Source of the DNA: Leptospira ilyithenensis
Lineage (GTDB): Bacteria > Spirochaetota > Leptospiria > Leptospirales > Leptospiraceae
Direction: 5' to 3'
Length of the DNA: 64,000 nucleotides
Assembly: GCF_004771005.1 (NCBI RefSeq)
Contig: NZ_RQHV01000001.1
Location: 1-64,000 of the forward strand
Both the position numbers and the translations under genes were made by a program. The notes beneath the pieces are model-generated. The model had not been told where the DNA came from, did not search any database, and saw nothing but the letters and a program-made list of their open reading frames with translations. Shown here one piece after another: positions 9,128-18,823 of this stretch (positions are counted from its first letter, which is position 1; every line of letters begins with the position of its first letter).

Positions 9128-10375
9128 ATGTATTCAAACCAAATTTTCACTCCCTACCGTTTGCCAGGTGGGCTCGCATTGTCCAATCGACTGGTAAAGG
9201 CAGCAATGGAGGAAAATCTTGCTACTGAAGAATTTATCCCCGGCACCGCCTTATGGAACTTATATGAAACTTGGGCAAACGGAGGAGTTGGTCTTATCAT
9301 CACAGGCAATGTTATGATAGATGGCAGAGCACTGACCGGACCAGGCGGAGTGGTTTTCGAATCAGATCTTTTCTTAGAGGACTTCCGAACTTGGGCGAAA
9401 AAAAGCAAATCCAATGGAACCAAGGTGATCATGCAAATCAACCATCCGGGCAGGCAGGTGCTTTCGAAAATGGGTGGTAATGTATGGGCGCCTTCCGCGG
9501 TTCCATTGAATATGGGTGGATTTTCAAAGATGTTCGGGCAACCGAAAGAAATGACCTCTCCTGAGATTGAAGAGACCATTCAAAAATTTTCAAATACGGC
9601 GGTCCTTGCTGAAGCAGCAGGGTTTGACGGAGTCGAGATTCATGCAGCGCACGGATACTTAATCAGTCAATTTCTTTCGCCTCTTTCCAATCGTAGAACA
9701 GATCGTTATGGCGGTAGTTTGGAAAATCGTACAAGTTTTCTTTTGGAAGTCGTTACAGAAGTTCGCAAAAAAGTAAAACCTGAGTTTGCAGTAAGTGTGA
9801 AATTGAACTCGGCAGACTTTCAAAAAGGAGGATTTGATATTGAAGACGCAAAAAAAGTCATATCAATGTTAGCCGATACTAGAGGAGTCGATTTTGTGGA
9901 ATTATCAGGCGGAAGTTATGAGGCACCGGCGATGCAAGGCGATTCCCGGGACGGTAGAACATTGGCAAGAGAAGCTTACTTTTTGGAATTTGCAAAAGAA
10001 ATTACCAAAACATCTGCAATTCCGATTATGATTACAGGAGGGATAAAAAGAAAGGAAGTAGCCGAAGAAGTGATCACAAACGGGGTTTCTTTGGTCGGGA
10101 TCGCAACTGCACTCGCTTTGAACCCTGATCTACCAAATGATTGGAAGAACCAAAATACATATGTTAGAGATTTGCCCATTGTAGGCTGGAAGTCGAAACC
10201 ACTTGTAGCGTTAGCAAATATGGCTATGGTAAAATACCAACTGAACCGCATGTCAAAGAAGAAAAAACCTTCCTTGAAAATCTCACCGCTTTTCACAGTG
10301 ATCAAGGATCAGTTGAAAACCAATCTGCGAATAAAAAAATACCACATTTGGCTGAAGAAACATTACACCAGTTAA
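9128..10375 (+). CDS. Old Yellow Enzyme-family NADH:flavin oxidoreductase
   Basis: The 415-residue protein has the FMN-binding TIM-barrel of the OYE/2,4-dienoyl-CoA reductase N-terminal type: 'INHPGRQ', 'GFDGVEIHAAHGYLISQF', 'SPLSNRRTDRYGGSLENR' and 'MITGGI'. The 'HAAH' motif supplies the substrate-binding histidines. There is no C-terminal FAD/4Fe-4S extension, so it is a short OYE-type ene-reductase. The last about 60 residues are basic. It is divergent from a TetR gene with a palindromic operator, which suggests induction by an electrophilic compound. Dispersed repeat copy D follows the stop by 39 bases. Confidence 0.9.
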   Translation: MYSNQIFTPYRLPGGLALSNRLVKAAMEENLATEEFIPGTALWNLYETWANGGVGLIITGNVMIDGRALTGPGGVVFESDLFLEDFRTWAKKSKSNGTKVIMQINHPGRQVLSKMGGNVWAPSAVPLNMGGFSKMFGQPKEMTSPEIEETIQKFSNTAVLAEAAGFDGVEIHAAHGYLISQFLSPLSNRRTDRYGGSLENRTSFLLEVVTEVRKKVKPEFAVSVKLNSADFQKGGFDIEDAKKVISMLADTRGVDFVELSGGSYEAPAMQGDSRDGRTLAREAYFLEFAKEITKTSAIPIMITGGIKRKEVAEEVITNGVSLVGIATALALNPDLPNDWKNQNTYVRDLPIVGWKSKPLVALANMAMVKYQLNRMSKKKKPSLKISPLFTVIKDQLKTNLRIKKYHIWLKKHYTS

Positions 10376-10414
10376 ACAGTAATTTCCACTGAACGAAAAG
10401 TGAAAACAGAAAGT

Positions 10415-10543
10415 AAAAAGGCGAACTTTTTTGAATAAAATTTCGAAAACCTGACTCTTCGCTTTACAAAGAGAAGGCGGTATGGTAGAAGGAACACATT
10501 GGGTGGCGGGTGGTTCCCCACCCAAATCGGGCGGGGAACCACC
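10415..10543 (+). repeat. Dispersed 3' element, copy D
   Basis: The core AAAAAGGCGAACTT is at 10415-10428. About 70 bases on, TTGGGTGG (10499-10506) pairs with CCACCCAA (10518-10525), and alternatively GGTGGTTCCCC (10509-10519) pairs perfectly with GGGGAACCACC (10533-10543). The two stems are mutually exclusive. The element fills most of the 280-bp gap between the oxidoreductase and the minus-strand gene ending at 10656. No gene is seen in this gap. Confidence 0.7.
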
Positions 10544-10655
10544 GATTCTGAAACCATACAAAACAATATGGTCTCACTGATAATATCGGAAGAAAAATAT
10601 GAACCTCTATACGTAGGTCGCGAGAGATCCATATAATGCCAATTAGTTCAAACGG

Positions 10656-11390
10656 TCATTCAAACCGTTTTGCTAAAACACCTTTTGCGGTAATTACATC
10701 ATAAGAAAAAATTTCCTGAGGACTTTCAGGTTCCGCTTTTTTTCCTTTCGCTTTTTCCGACGAGGGAGGAGGATTTTTTTTAATGATGGAAGAGATCGTA
10801 TTTTTTGCAGTATTGTAAATCAATTTTCTGAATACATAACCTTGGGGAAGTATATCACTTAACTCTTCTTTGTCGGGATCATAAAGATACAATCTTTTTC
10901 CATCCTTATGATTCAAAACTCCGTCTTTGTTTGTATCTTCCGTTGCCGCAAAAACAAGAAGTCTTTTGTCCAAGCCTAGCGAATCCAGCTTCGGCTCATC
11001 TATATTCGAGATGATCTGTTTGGAAAACTCTCCCAAAAAGTAATCCCATACGTATACATTGCGCGGAAAGAACTTTTTTACGGCTCCTGTTTTCAAATTC
11101 ACCGAATACAGGTTACGCGCATGGGCCATTGTTCCGTCAGGACCATATCCGCCGGACTCGGTCACAAGCCCTACCGGATAAATGAAAAACTGTTTCCAAA
11201 ACACTTTTCCATTTCCGTTTTCCAAATCAAATTCATCGGTTGGCTCTGGAGCGGTGTCTTTGTCTTCTATCGGATCAACGGTTACTTCGTAACCGGACTC
11301 ATAGATTTTCCAACTTTTGGAAAGGCTAAATGTCAAAACCGCCAATACCAAAAGAAGAAATAAAAATACACCGATTCGAAATTTTTCCAT
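10656..11390 (-). CDS. Membrane-anchored exported protein with EF-hand-like loop
   Basis: I do not recognise the family. The 244-residue protein has a single N-terminal hydrophobic segment (about 6-26) and is then hydrophilic, so it is probably periplasmic or secreted with a membrane anchor. The middle contains 'DTNKDGVLNHKD', which fits the calcium-binding loop D-x-N-x-D-G-x-L-x-x-x-D of EF-hand/dockerin sites, followed by 'LYLYD', as in beta-propeller-like repeats. A Lys/Pro/Ser-rich linker precedes the C-terminal end. It starts 2 bases after the DegT aminotransferase stop and is the last gene of that run. Confidence 0.65.
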   Translation of the reverse strand: MEKFRIGVFLFLLLVLAVLTFSLSKSWKIYESGYEVTVDPIEDKDTAPEPTDEFDLENGNGKVFWKQFFIYPVGLVTESGGYGPDGTMAHARNLYSVNLKTGAVKKFFPRNVYVWDYFLGEFSKQIISNIDEPKLDSLGLDKRLLVFAATEDTNKDGVLNHKDGKRLYLYDPDKEELSDILPQGYVFRKLIYNTAKNTISSIIKKNPPPSSEKAKGKKAEPESPQEIFSYDVITAKGVLAKRFE

Positions 11391-11392
11391 GT

Positions 11393-12511
11393 TTACCGTT
11401 TTTTATATTCTTTGATCGCTGAAATCACTTCGTCTTTTTCCGAATCAGTCATATATGCGAATAATGGAAAGTTTAGAACGGAAGCGGATATCCGTCTAGC
11501 ATTTTGGTCTTTCCCAAATCTCTGGATCAGATGCGGTTTGGCACCCGGTTGATCGGACATGGCGCCGGGATAAATATTTCCAAAGCCGATTCCTTTTTCT
11601 TTTAAAACTGCTTCAATCTTCGGTCTTTCTTCGGGAGAAACAAGAGTTACATTGCAATAACCGTTCTCAATATATCCCTCCGGAGGGTGGATCGGCTCGA
11701 TTCCGGCACCTGGCAAAGTTTTGTAATAAAATTCTGCCGCTTGTTTGCGAGATTCGATTCTTTTTCCCAAATGCTTCAAAGATAGATTGAGAAATGCAGC
11801 TTGCAAAGAATCCAATCGGGAATTCCAACCGATATCACCGTGTTCGTAATGGGAAGTACGACCATGGTTGGCAAGTCTGCGGGCAATGACGGACAGTTCC
11901 TCACTATTTGTAAAAATCGCCCCTCCGTCTCCTGCAGCACCTAACACCTTTGCGGGATAAAAGGAAGTAGTTGAAATCAAGGCGTCTTTGTAGATGGATT
12001 CGTTATTATAAAGAACTCCGAAACATTGTGCACCGTCTTCGATCAAAGGAACATTTCTTTCTTTGCAAAGTTTACGATATTCCTTAATACGGGAAGTTCC
12101 CCAACCGTATAAATGGACTATCATGGCTGCCTTCGGCTTCACTGTATCCAAAGCTTCTTTGAACGTATCAAAGTCCATTTGCAAATCGCCGGAATTCGTA
12201 TCCACGGTATAAGGATCGGCGCCCACATTTACAACCGCTTCGAAAGTCGCCCAAAAGGTGGAATCGGGCAATAATACTTTATCACCGCGTTTTACACCTA
12301 CTGCACGTAAGGCGATCTGTAATGCATCCGTCCCGTTTGCACAAGCGACAGTGTATTTCGTACCTGTAGCTTGCGATAAACCGTTTTCCAGTTCGGACAC
12401 TTCCGCACCGCCGATGAACTGCGCATTTGCAGACATGGTTTTTACTTTCTCATTCCACTGGTCTAAAAAACCAGGCTCAAATCTTTTTATATCGATAAAG
12501 GGGACTGCCAT
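11393..12511 (-). CDS. DegT/DnrJ/EryC1/StrS-family sugar aminotransferase
   Basis: PLP-dependent enzymes of this family transaminate nucleotide-linked keto-sugars used in surface glycans. The 372-residue protein has the family layout, with '[18 protein letters not shown]', '[19 protein letters not shown]', 'EDGAQCFG' and the PLP lysine in '[18 protein letters not shown]'. The start at 12511 has GGAAA eight bases upstream. The substrate cannot be deduced, and no nucleotide-sugar dehydratase lies nearby. It belongs to a minus-strand run with pdxA (PLP synthesis) and a small membrane protein. Confidence 0.88.
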   Translation of the reverse strand: MAVPFIDIKRFEPGFLDQWNEKVKTMSANAQFIGGAEVSELENGLSQATGTKYTVACANGTDALQIALRAVGVKRGDKVLLPDSTFWATFEAVVNVGADPYTVDTNSGDLQMDFDTFKEALDTVKPKAAMIVHLYGWGTSRIKEYRKLCKERNVPLIEDGAQCFGVLYNNESIYKDALISTTSFYPAKVLGAAGDGGAIFTNSEELSVIARRLANHGRTSHYEHGDIGWNSRLDSLQAAFLNLSLKHLGKRIESRKQAAEFYYKTLPGAGIEPIHPPEGYIENGYCNVTLVSPEERPKIEAVLKEKGIGFGNIYPGAMSDQPGAKPHLIQRFGKDQNARRISASVLNFPLFAYMTDSEKDEVISAIKEYKKR

Positions 12512-12528
12512 AACTTTTCCTGTTTTTA

Positions 12529-12951
12529 TTACTTATTCATAATATAATCTTCAATAAATTTGTACCATTCTTTGGTGTAATAAGTCCACATAAAGAACAA
12601 AGCCCAATACACAACGGTTCCGTAGGAAAGAACAGGTATCAATGTTTTACTTAAATTGTTCGAAGCGGAATAGTAAATTCGTATCAACACAAGCGGCCAT
12701 AACAAAAAAAGAAATACATAAATTGCCTGTCCCATACTCCCAAGCCAGGACAAAAGTTCACGCTTAGGACTTTCCTTCCAACGAGCGACTCCCGCCCAAA
12801 ACTCAGGAAAAAACTGAACCATATAAAAACAAAATACCAGAAAGAAAAAAAACTTCCAATGAGTTTCCAGATCTCTGCGAAACAGAGATAGAAGTAGTCC
12901 GATAAACCATATAAATAAAATAGGAAATGCTAATTGGTCGAGTAAACTCAT
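12529..12951 (-). CDS. Small integral membrane protein, unknown
   Basis: The 140-residue protein is mostly hydrophobic, with about four predicted transmembrane segments ('[16 protein letters not shown]', '[15 protein letters not shown]', '[15 protein letters not shown]', '[14 protein letters not shown]'). No known motif is seen. Its ATG overlaps the pdxA stop (ATGA at 12948-12951), so translation is coupled. The DegT gene follows 17 bases after its stop. Confidence 0.65.
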   Translation of the reverse strand: MSLLDQLAFPILFIWFIGLLLSLFRRDLETHWKFFFFLVFCFYMVQFFPEFWAGVARWKESPKRELLSWLGSMGQAIYVFLFLLWPLVLIRIYYSASNNLSKTLIPVLSYGTVVYWALFFMWTYYTKEWYKFIEDYIMNK

Positions 12952-13895
12952 GATTGTGCTTTTGTTACTAATTTCAAACAGGAAATAAGACCCGTAGGAT
13001 CCGCTTTGCCTTTGCCTGCAATCGCAAAGGCTGTTCCATGATCGGGGCTAACCCGTAAAAATTTCAATCCTAAAGTCACATTCACCCCTTCTTTTCCTTC
13101 CTGCATTTTGAAAGGAATGAGGCCTTGGTCATGATAACAGGCAAGGAAGAGATCGAATTTTTTTTGATTCTCAGGTAAAAAGGCAGAGTCCCCAGGAATC
13201 GGACCTTCGATCCGAAGATTTGCGCTTCGGAAAAGTTCCATTTTAGGAATCAAAATATCCAACTCTTCTCTTCCGATTTTGCCACCTTCTCCGGAATGAG
13301 GATTGAGTCCCAAAAGACAAATTTTGGGTCTCTTCAAAAGTTTGGTGGATTTAATCGCAAGGATCAGTTCCGACCAATTAACACGGGTAAGCTCTTCGGC
13401 AACGCCTGAGATGGGAACGTGAGTGGTTAGAGGTATAACTTTTAAATTTTTGCCCGTCATCATCATGAATGTGGGGGTGTTGTATTCTTCCGCCAAAGTT
13501 TCCGTATGTCCCCGGAACCCGGAAATCCCCGCCCGGATGACCCATTCTTTGCTCAAAGGCAAAGTGATGAGAGATGCACCCTTTGTCTGTTTTTGGATCT
13601 GAATGGCGGAAAGAAGTGCTTGGAAAGCGGAACGACCGGAAGCTTCGCTTGGTTTTCCCAGCTTGATTTTTGAAATCTCTTCCCGGCTGAGATATTGTTT
13701 TTTAAAGGAAAAAAGCCCGTTTCCTTTGGGAATGTCTTCTACTTCCGAGAAACCTTTTGCGACGAGTTTATGATTCCCCCGAACAAGAATAATGCGATTT
13801 GTTTTGGAAAGAGAACGAAGTGTGGGAAGGCTACCCGCAAGTAATTCGTAATTGATACTGGCAGGGTCTCCTTCTGAGAGAAGAATCGTCTTCAA
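12948..13895 (-). CDS. pdxA: 4-hydroxythreonine-4-phosphate dehydrogenase
   Basis: PdxA oxidises 4-phosphohydroxy-L-threonine in the DXP-dependent branch of pyridoxal phosphate synthesis. The 315-residue protein shows the metal-site histidines in 'GFRGHTETLAE', 'YHDQGLIPFK' and 'VSPDHGTAFAIAGKG', plus 'LGLNPHSGEGGKIGREE'. The N-terminus is shorter than in many PdxA proteins and begins with a TTG at 13895, directly after the bactofilin stop. It is coupled by ATGA to the downstream membrane protein. All active-site motifs are intact. Confidence 0.92.
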   Translation of the reverse strand: MKTILLSEGDPASINYELLAGSLPTLRSLSKTNRIILVRGNHKLVAKGFSEVEDIPKGNGLFSFKKQYLSREEISKIKLGKPSEASGRSAFQALLSAIQIQKQTKGASLITLPLSKEWVIRAGISGFRGHTETLAEEYNTPTFMMMTGKNLKVIPLTTHVPISGVAEELTRVNWSELILAIKSTKLLKRPKICLLGLNPHSGEGGKIGREELDILIPKMELFRSANLRIEGPIPGDSAFLPENQKKFDLFLACYHDQGLIPFKMQEGKEGVNVTLGLKFLRVSPDHGTAFAIAGKGKADPTGLISCLKLVTKAQS

Positions 13896-14336
13896 CTATT
13901 CTTTTGTGTTAGGTTGTTTCCCGAAGATTTTTTCTACGCTTAGTGAGTCTTTGGAATACTCAAGTTCGATCAAATCCTTGGCACTGTGTTTGAGATCATT
14001 GGAAATCATACAACGGCCTTCTAGGATCACCCCGTTTTGGATGATAAGCTCAGGAGTTTTAATATCCCCCAAGATTTTAGAAGTAGGTAAAAGCATCACC
14101 CTGTTTCTAGCAGTCACGTTTCCAACAACGATACCTTCTACGATCACGCTCGCCGCAGTGATGTTTGTTTTCACCTTGCCCGTAACACCGATGTAAAGGT
14201 GTTCCGCTTGGAGCGATTTACCTTCAAATTTTCCATCGATTTTGAGGGAACCGTTGATAAAGAATTTACCATTGAAGTAGGAGTTTTCTCCGATTGTTGA
14301 GTTGGTTACTTCTGTTTGGTTTTTCACTAAAGCCAT
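13896..14336 (-). CDS. Bactofilin-family cytoskeletal protein
   Basis: The 146-residue protein is a polymer-forming bactofilin (DUF583), with a repetitive beta-helix core: 'NSTIGENSYFNGKFFING', 'LKIDGKFEGKSLQAEHLYI', 'GVTGKVKTNITAASVIVEG' and 'GNVTARNRVMLLPTSKILG'. Bactofilins form filaments on the inner membrane and guide cell-wall synthesis; in Leptospira they are linked to helical shape. The short flanking tails are normal. The start is the ATG at 14336. pdxA begins right after the stop, so the two are probably cotranscribed. Confidence 0.92.
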   Translation of the reverse strand: MALVKNQTEVTNSTIGENSYFNGKFFINGSLKIDGKFEGKSLQAEHLYIGVTGKVKTNITAASVIVEGIVVGNVTARNRVMLLPTSKILGDIKTPELIIQNGVILEGRCMISNDLKHSAKDLIELEYSKDSLSVEKIFGKQPNTKE

Positions 14337-14406
14337 GCTTCTTATGGTCCCTAAAGTTTGAGTTTTTCCCAGTTTGGAAGAAGATGCCCGGGAAGAAAAG
14401 GTTTTT

Positions 14407-15177
14407 TTAGCCTCTAAAGGAAGGGAGTTTGATCAATTCTACGGATTCATCCACAAATTGTTGGAATTCCCGGAGAGCCTCCATAATGGAACGTCCTTCC
14501 AACATGGTTGCTTTTTCAAACCTGGGGTTGAATTTAACCGATTCTTCCATGTTCATGATCACATTGTTTCCCTCTTTGATTTCATCATTTACGGAATGAA
14601 GAAATTCCTGGAATTTTACAAAGGTCTCGTAGGATTCCGCTATAAAGATCCTGGACTGTTTGTTTTTCATTCGGGAAAGTTGTTCACGGAACTCTTGTTT
14701 GTCGGCTGCGGCATATTCTTCAATGGTTTCTATCAGAATCTTCATGTTTCTACGAAGGTTTTCCATATATTTCAATACGGAATCTCTTTCCGTAGCGTGA
14801 GAATAATCAAACTTGATATGTGCATCTCCCACAACGGGAATATATTCCAAATCCATGATATTTACAAGTGTACCGATCTGGTTGATTTCCGTATCATTCG
14901 CATTAGGTGTAATTTTCATTACAGGGTATTGAGAGATAACCTTATGTTTTGTTCCCGGATTTTCAGCCCGCGCTTTTACGTTCTGCATCGCTTGATCCAG
15001 GTTTTCAGGAACGCCCTCGGGAGAAACTTCCTGAACTCTACGACGATACCTTTCTATATCAAAGGCAACTCTTTCTTTTTGAATGTCATTTTTTGCACCT
15101 CTTTCAATCTTTTCCAAATGGCGTAACATCTTTTGCAATTTGGTAAGTTCTAAGATCTGTTCTTGCGTTAACGGCAT
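14407..15177 (-). CDS. Conserved coiled-coil protein, unknown
   Basis: I do not recognise a named domain. The 256-residue protein is charged and helical, without signal peptide or membrane segment, and so is cytoplasmic. N-terminal helices ('LTKLQKMLRHLEKIERGAK') and later ones ('AAADKQEFREQLSRMKNKQ') have heptad-like spacing. Its ATG directly follows the stop of the gene at 15178, so the two are a pair, and bactofilin follows after about 70 bases. A role at the cell envelope or in morphology is only a guess from the neighbour. Confidence 0.65.
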   Translation of the reverse strand: MPLTQEQILELTKLQKMLRHLEKIERGAKNDIQKERVAFDIERYRRRVQEVSPEGVPENLDQAMQNVKARAENPGTKHKVISQYPVMKITPNANDTEINQIGTLVNIMDLEYIPVVGDAHIKFDYSHATERDSVLKYMENLRRNMKILIETIEEYAAADKQEFREQLSRMKNKQSRIFIAESYETFVKFQEFLHSVNDEIKEGNNVIMNMEESVKFNPRFEKATMLEGRSIMEALREFQQFVDESVELIKLPSFRG

Positions 15178-16434
15178 TTAGATATCACTCATTTCATCAG
15201 GAAATAAAGGGGTTTTGCCCATTTTTTCCAATGTGGAAAGAATGGAGCCAGCAACTTCCGCATCCCCTTTCCTTTGCAAGGCCCGTGCGTACAAATAAAG
15301 AGGGATTGGTAAAAAACGAAGCCTTCCCCCCTTCTCATAAAAATTCAAAAAGGAATCGAAATCTCCTTTTCGGTAACAAGTCAATGCCATCTGCAAATTG
15401 GAAAAATAAGAATAAGGAAATTGGAAAATTTCCGTTTGGATCGTTTTTTCAAAACGGTCCCCTTCTTTATCATAACGAAGAAGAGTAACTAAAAAAGGGT
15501 CAAATGGAAAACCGACATTGTATCCGAATTGAACTTCCTCTTCTTCCCAGTCGCCCCGGAATATTTTTTTTATATCATCCAAATAAAAAGAAAATTCATT
15601 TTTTGAGAGCAATTTCTTCGCATAACGAACGAAAGCAAATGCAGGAACTTTTCCGAGAACAATGGATTTGAATTTTGTTTTTTCCCAATCCTTCCAATCC
15701 GAATAAAATCCGGACAAAAACTGAAGGAATTTAAGAGTATCTTCGCCCTTCCAGGCAAGTTTGGCTATCGAATCCAGCAAAACACCTGATAGTTGCCAAT
15801 ACCCTTCCTTTAAAACGGAATTAGATATCGCCTTATAATTGACCGATTCGTAATTTCCACGGGAATAATGGATCAGAGATTGTAAGATGGAATCGTCTTC
15901 TTCGGGTTCGTATTCTTCCCAACCGAGCAAAGTCAAAAAGCGTTTGCAGTCTTCGGAAAGTCCGAATTCCCTTTTGGTCATTTCCACCCATGCTTTGAAA
16001 TCGGTAATGTCTCCTGTCAGTAAAAAACTAATTCCAAGTAGCTCCCAATCTTCTCTTTCTACTTCCTCCCACTCTTTTTTTTTGGAAACAAGCCAAATCA
16101 TATTTCGCATTTCCAGCGAAACCGGGGGACCGGGAGGGGAAAAAGGGAAATGAAATGTATTCTGAGTGTGATTTTGAGTCAGAAAGGAACAAACTTTAAA
16201 ACCTCCCGAAAAATCGGTCGATAAATATTGTATGTAGTTAATATAACGATTGTATTTACCTTGGAAAGAAGAACGTAAACTGCTCCAAAAGACATTCATT
16301 GGAATGGGATCAAGGGTGGAAACAGCTACCGGTTCGTTTGAAGTCGGGGGAGCGGGCGGTTTTTCTTCCGTCTGCTTTGTGAAATGAAGTCGGATTTCAG
16401 GCCAAGGTAATTGTGTTTCGATGTTTCGGCTCAT
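15178..16434 (-). CDS. Hypothetical protein, helical-repeat-like
   Basis: I do not recognise the 418-residue protein. It has no signal peptide. It is rich in aromatic and acidic residues and contains repeated helix pairs in its C-terminal half ('LQMALTCYRKGDFDSFLNF', 'LYARALQRKGDAEVAGSIL'), which look like TPR/SEL-type units. The stop is adjacent to the start of the coiled-coil gene at 15177. It is divergent from the lytic transglycosylase, with 48 bases between the starts. Confidence 0.6.
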   Translation of the reverse strand: MSRNIETQLPWPEIRLHFTKQTEEKPPAPPTSNEPVAVSTLDPIPMNVFWSSLRSSFQGKYNRYINYIQYLSTDFSGGFKVCSFLTQNHTQNTFHFPFSPPGPPVSLEMRNMIWLVSKKKEWEEVEREDWELLGISFLLTGDITDFKAWVEMTKREFGLSEDCKRFLTLLGWEEYEPEEDDSILQSLIHYSRGNYESVNYKAISNSVLKEGYWQLSGVLLDSIAKLAWKGEDTLKFLQFLSGFYSDWKDWEKTKFKSIVLGKVPAFAFVRYAKKLLSKNEFSFYLDDIKKIFRGDWEEEEVQFGYNVGFPFDPFLVTLLRYDKEGDRFEKTIQTEIFQFPYSYFSNLQMALTCYRKGDFDSFLNFYEKGGRLRFLPIPLYLYARALQRKGDAEVAGSILSTLEKMGKTPLFPDEMSDI

Positions 16435-16482
16435 AAGGAGGGTGCCCTTTCCCTCTAAAATTCGTAATTATAGGAAGTATGC

Positions 16483-18756
16483 ATGAGGTTTTTTTGGGTA
16501 GCAAGTAGAATTCTTTTGGTTTATTTGGCCATCCCTTCCCTATCTGCACAAGATGACATTTATTATTGGGTAAAATCCCACCAATGGGATAAAATCGAGT
16601 CCCATTTTCAGAAAACTTCCCCTTCCCGGGAAAGTGAAGTCTACAGTCTGATCGAGTTTCACGAAAAATCACCTAACGGAAACAAGGAGACAAGATTTCG
16701 TTATCTGATCTCGCTTGTAAGAGGAGTATTCGTCAGTGAAACCACCCCGGAGGAAGTGAAAAAAATACTCACCCAAACCATGCCGTTTCAGACCACACTC
16801 TTTCGGCTTACTTATTGGAAACTGTATACGGAGATATCTCAGAGAAATTATCTGAATACGGAAGAAAAAATCTTATTTTTATCAAGGCTGAATTGGGAAG
16901 AAGATCCTATCTGCAGAAAGGCATTCGATGAATTGATCCGTCTGCTTGCCATCGAAAACAGATGGAAGGATATTTTAGAAAGAAGTCAGTCCCTATCCGA
17001 CTCGACCAAATATTACCTGCTCACTCCCGACTCCCAATACAGACTCGGGAAAGCAAGACTAATGCTAGGTGACGAAAAAGGAGCGATCGACGAATGGACT
17101 GCTTGTCTGCAAAGAGACACCATACAGGAGTATACGGTTCAGTACATTGCAGCCGATTGGGGAAAGTGGAAGGGAAATTCCAGTATCCACCAACTCTCGG
17201 TATCCGAACTGACTTTATTTTTTCCAGCGATCAATACCGCTGACAAAGAGGCCATTTTCAAATCAAGGCCGGAATTATTTTCCACAAGACTTCAATTTTA
17301 CCAAGGTTTCAAACATCTCACTCTCCAACTAACCAAACTCGATCGAACCGACGAATTGTACCGGGTTCTCAGGGCCAATAGAAGTTTTACCGAAATTGAT
17401 CCGGGATGGATCGGTGGGCTGGGAGATATTTTATATGCACAAAACAAATTTCATAAAGCGATCGATCTTGTAAAAAGTTTCGGAGGGAAAGATCCGGGAA
17501 CCTACAGAATCCTTGCTGCCTCCTACGATAGATTAGGTGAAAAAGATCTGTATTTTGACAACTTGGTTCATTACTTGGGCAAGTACCCGTTTAATCTTTT
17601 TTATCAGGACAGATTGCTTGATTCTCTTGTGATGAGAAACAACGGAAGTATTTCCTTCGCTCCCATTCCCCAATTCGAAAAGGCATTATCCGAAATTCCC
17701 AATCTCCCCGTCAAAGGGAGGTTAGTTTATTGGTATCTGAGGGCATTGCAGTCCAAGGGCGAAACGGAAAGATTGCAAAAGGAATTGAAAAGATACTATC
17801 TGCTTTGCCCCGGATCTTATTATACCAGGGTCATTCGGGAAGAGTTTATCACGCAAATCCAAAAGGAATCCAAACCGGACAATCCTGTCTACAGCAAAGA
17901 CAGCCTTTTCGAATACCTTTCTCATACCGCAGGAATCCCCGAGGAGTCAGGAGGCCTCATCGGCAAAAACCTCGGATTCGCCTATCCGAGAGGTTCTTAT
18001 GAACTTGGGATCAAACTTTCCAATGCGAGCAGTCGCATCCAGGGAAATCGTACTTTGCTGCTTGCCTCCGATTATTTTAAAGTAGGAGAAGATGCGATGG
18101 GACTTTCTCTCGTACATCATTATTCTCTGAAAGAAAAATTATCGGAAGAGGAAAAGGAAGAAATACTGGTAGGAATCGGAGACCAATCAAAAAACACGTA
18201 TTATACGGCATTTTATACCCGTTCTCTTTTGAAGCGGTATATGATTCCCGATGATCCGATCTTACTTCCCATTCAGATTTCCATGCGTATTTATCCCAGA
18301 CCTCATAGGGATTTGGTGAAATCCTATTCCGACGAAAACGGGATTTCAGAAGACATGGTCTATGCGCTTATGAGACAGGAATCTTTTTTTAAGGAAACGG
18401 CTACTTCAAGATCCAACGCTCGCGGTCTTATGCAAATCATGCCGGCTACGGGAAGAGAGCTTGCTCAAAGAATGGGGGTCAAAGATTACTCTTTGTACAC
18501 TCCCAACGTCTCGATTCGATTGGGGACAAAGTTTTTGGCTTACTTGTTGAAATCAAACGAGAACCAGCTGCGTTGGGCATCCATCGCCTACAACGGGGGT
18601 CCGGGAAATCTTCGTAAATGGAAAAAGCAAGTTTATAACGGGGATTTCAACCATTTCTTGGAAGACCTTCCCGTAAAAGAGTCTAGGGATTATTGTAGAA
18701 TCGTTGTGTCGAATTATTACGCATATGACATTTTGAAAAAATACCATAAGTTGTAA
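16483..18756 (+). CDS. Soluble lytic murein transglycosylase (Slt70-like)
   Basis: This periplasmic enzyme cleaves the glycan strands of peptidoglycan, forming anhydro-muramic ends. The 757-residue protein has a signal peptide (about 1-22, 'RILLVYLAIPSLSAQ'), a long helical superhelix with TPR-like units ('YRLGKARLMLGDEKGAID'), and a C-terminal SLT domain with the catalytic glutamate in 'YALMRQESFFKETATS', then 'ARGLMQIMPATGRELA' and 'IAYNGGPGNLRKW'. The length is typical for Slt70 homologues. The start has AGGAAG upstream. A citrate synthase gene follows after about 65 bases. Confidence 0.9.
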   Translation: MRFFWVASRILLVYLAIPSLSAQDDIYYWVKSHQWDKIESHFQKTSPSRESEVYSLIEFHEKSPNGNKETRFRYLISLVRGVFVSETTPEEVKKILTQTMPFQTTLFRLTYWKLYTEISQRNYLNTEEKILFLSRLNWEEDPICRKAFDELIRLLAIENRWKDILERSQSLSDSTKYYLLTPDSQYRLGKARLMLGDEKGAIDEWTACLQRDTIQEYTVQYIAADWGKWKGNSSIHQLSVSELTLFFPAINTADKEAIFKSRPELFSTRLQFYQGFKHLTLQLTKLDRTDELYRVLRANRSFTEIDPGWIGGLGDILYAQNKFHKAIDLVKSFGGKDPGTYRILAASYDRLGEKDLYFDNLVHYLGKYPFNLFYQDRLLDSLVMRNNGSISFAPIPQFEKALSEIPNLPVKGRLVYWYLRALQSKGETERLQKELKRYYLLCPGSYYTRVIREEFITQIQKESKPDNPVYSKDSLFEYLSHTAGIPEESGGLIGKNLGFAYPRGSYELGIKLSNASSRIQGNRTLLLASDYFKVGEDAMGLSLVHHYSLKEKLSEEEKEEILVGIGDQSKNTYYTAFYTRSLLKRYMIPDDPILLPIQISMRIYPRPHRDLVKSYSDENGISEDMVYALMRQESFFKETATSRSNARGLMQIMPATGRELAQRMGVKDYSLYTPNVSIRLGTKFLAYLLKSNENQLRWASIAYNGGPGNLRKWKKQVYNGDFNHFLEDLPVKESRDYCRIVVSNYYAYDILKKYHKL

Positions 18757-18823
18757 AAAATAGCTTTTCTCAGGGGTTTTCTCGTCTACTTTATCATTGA
18801 AAGAGTTAATATTAGGAGAAGAT

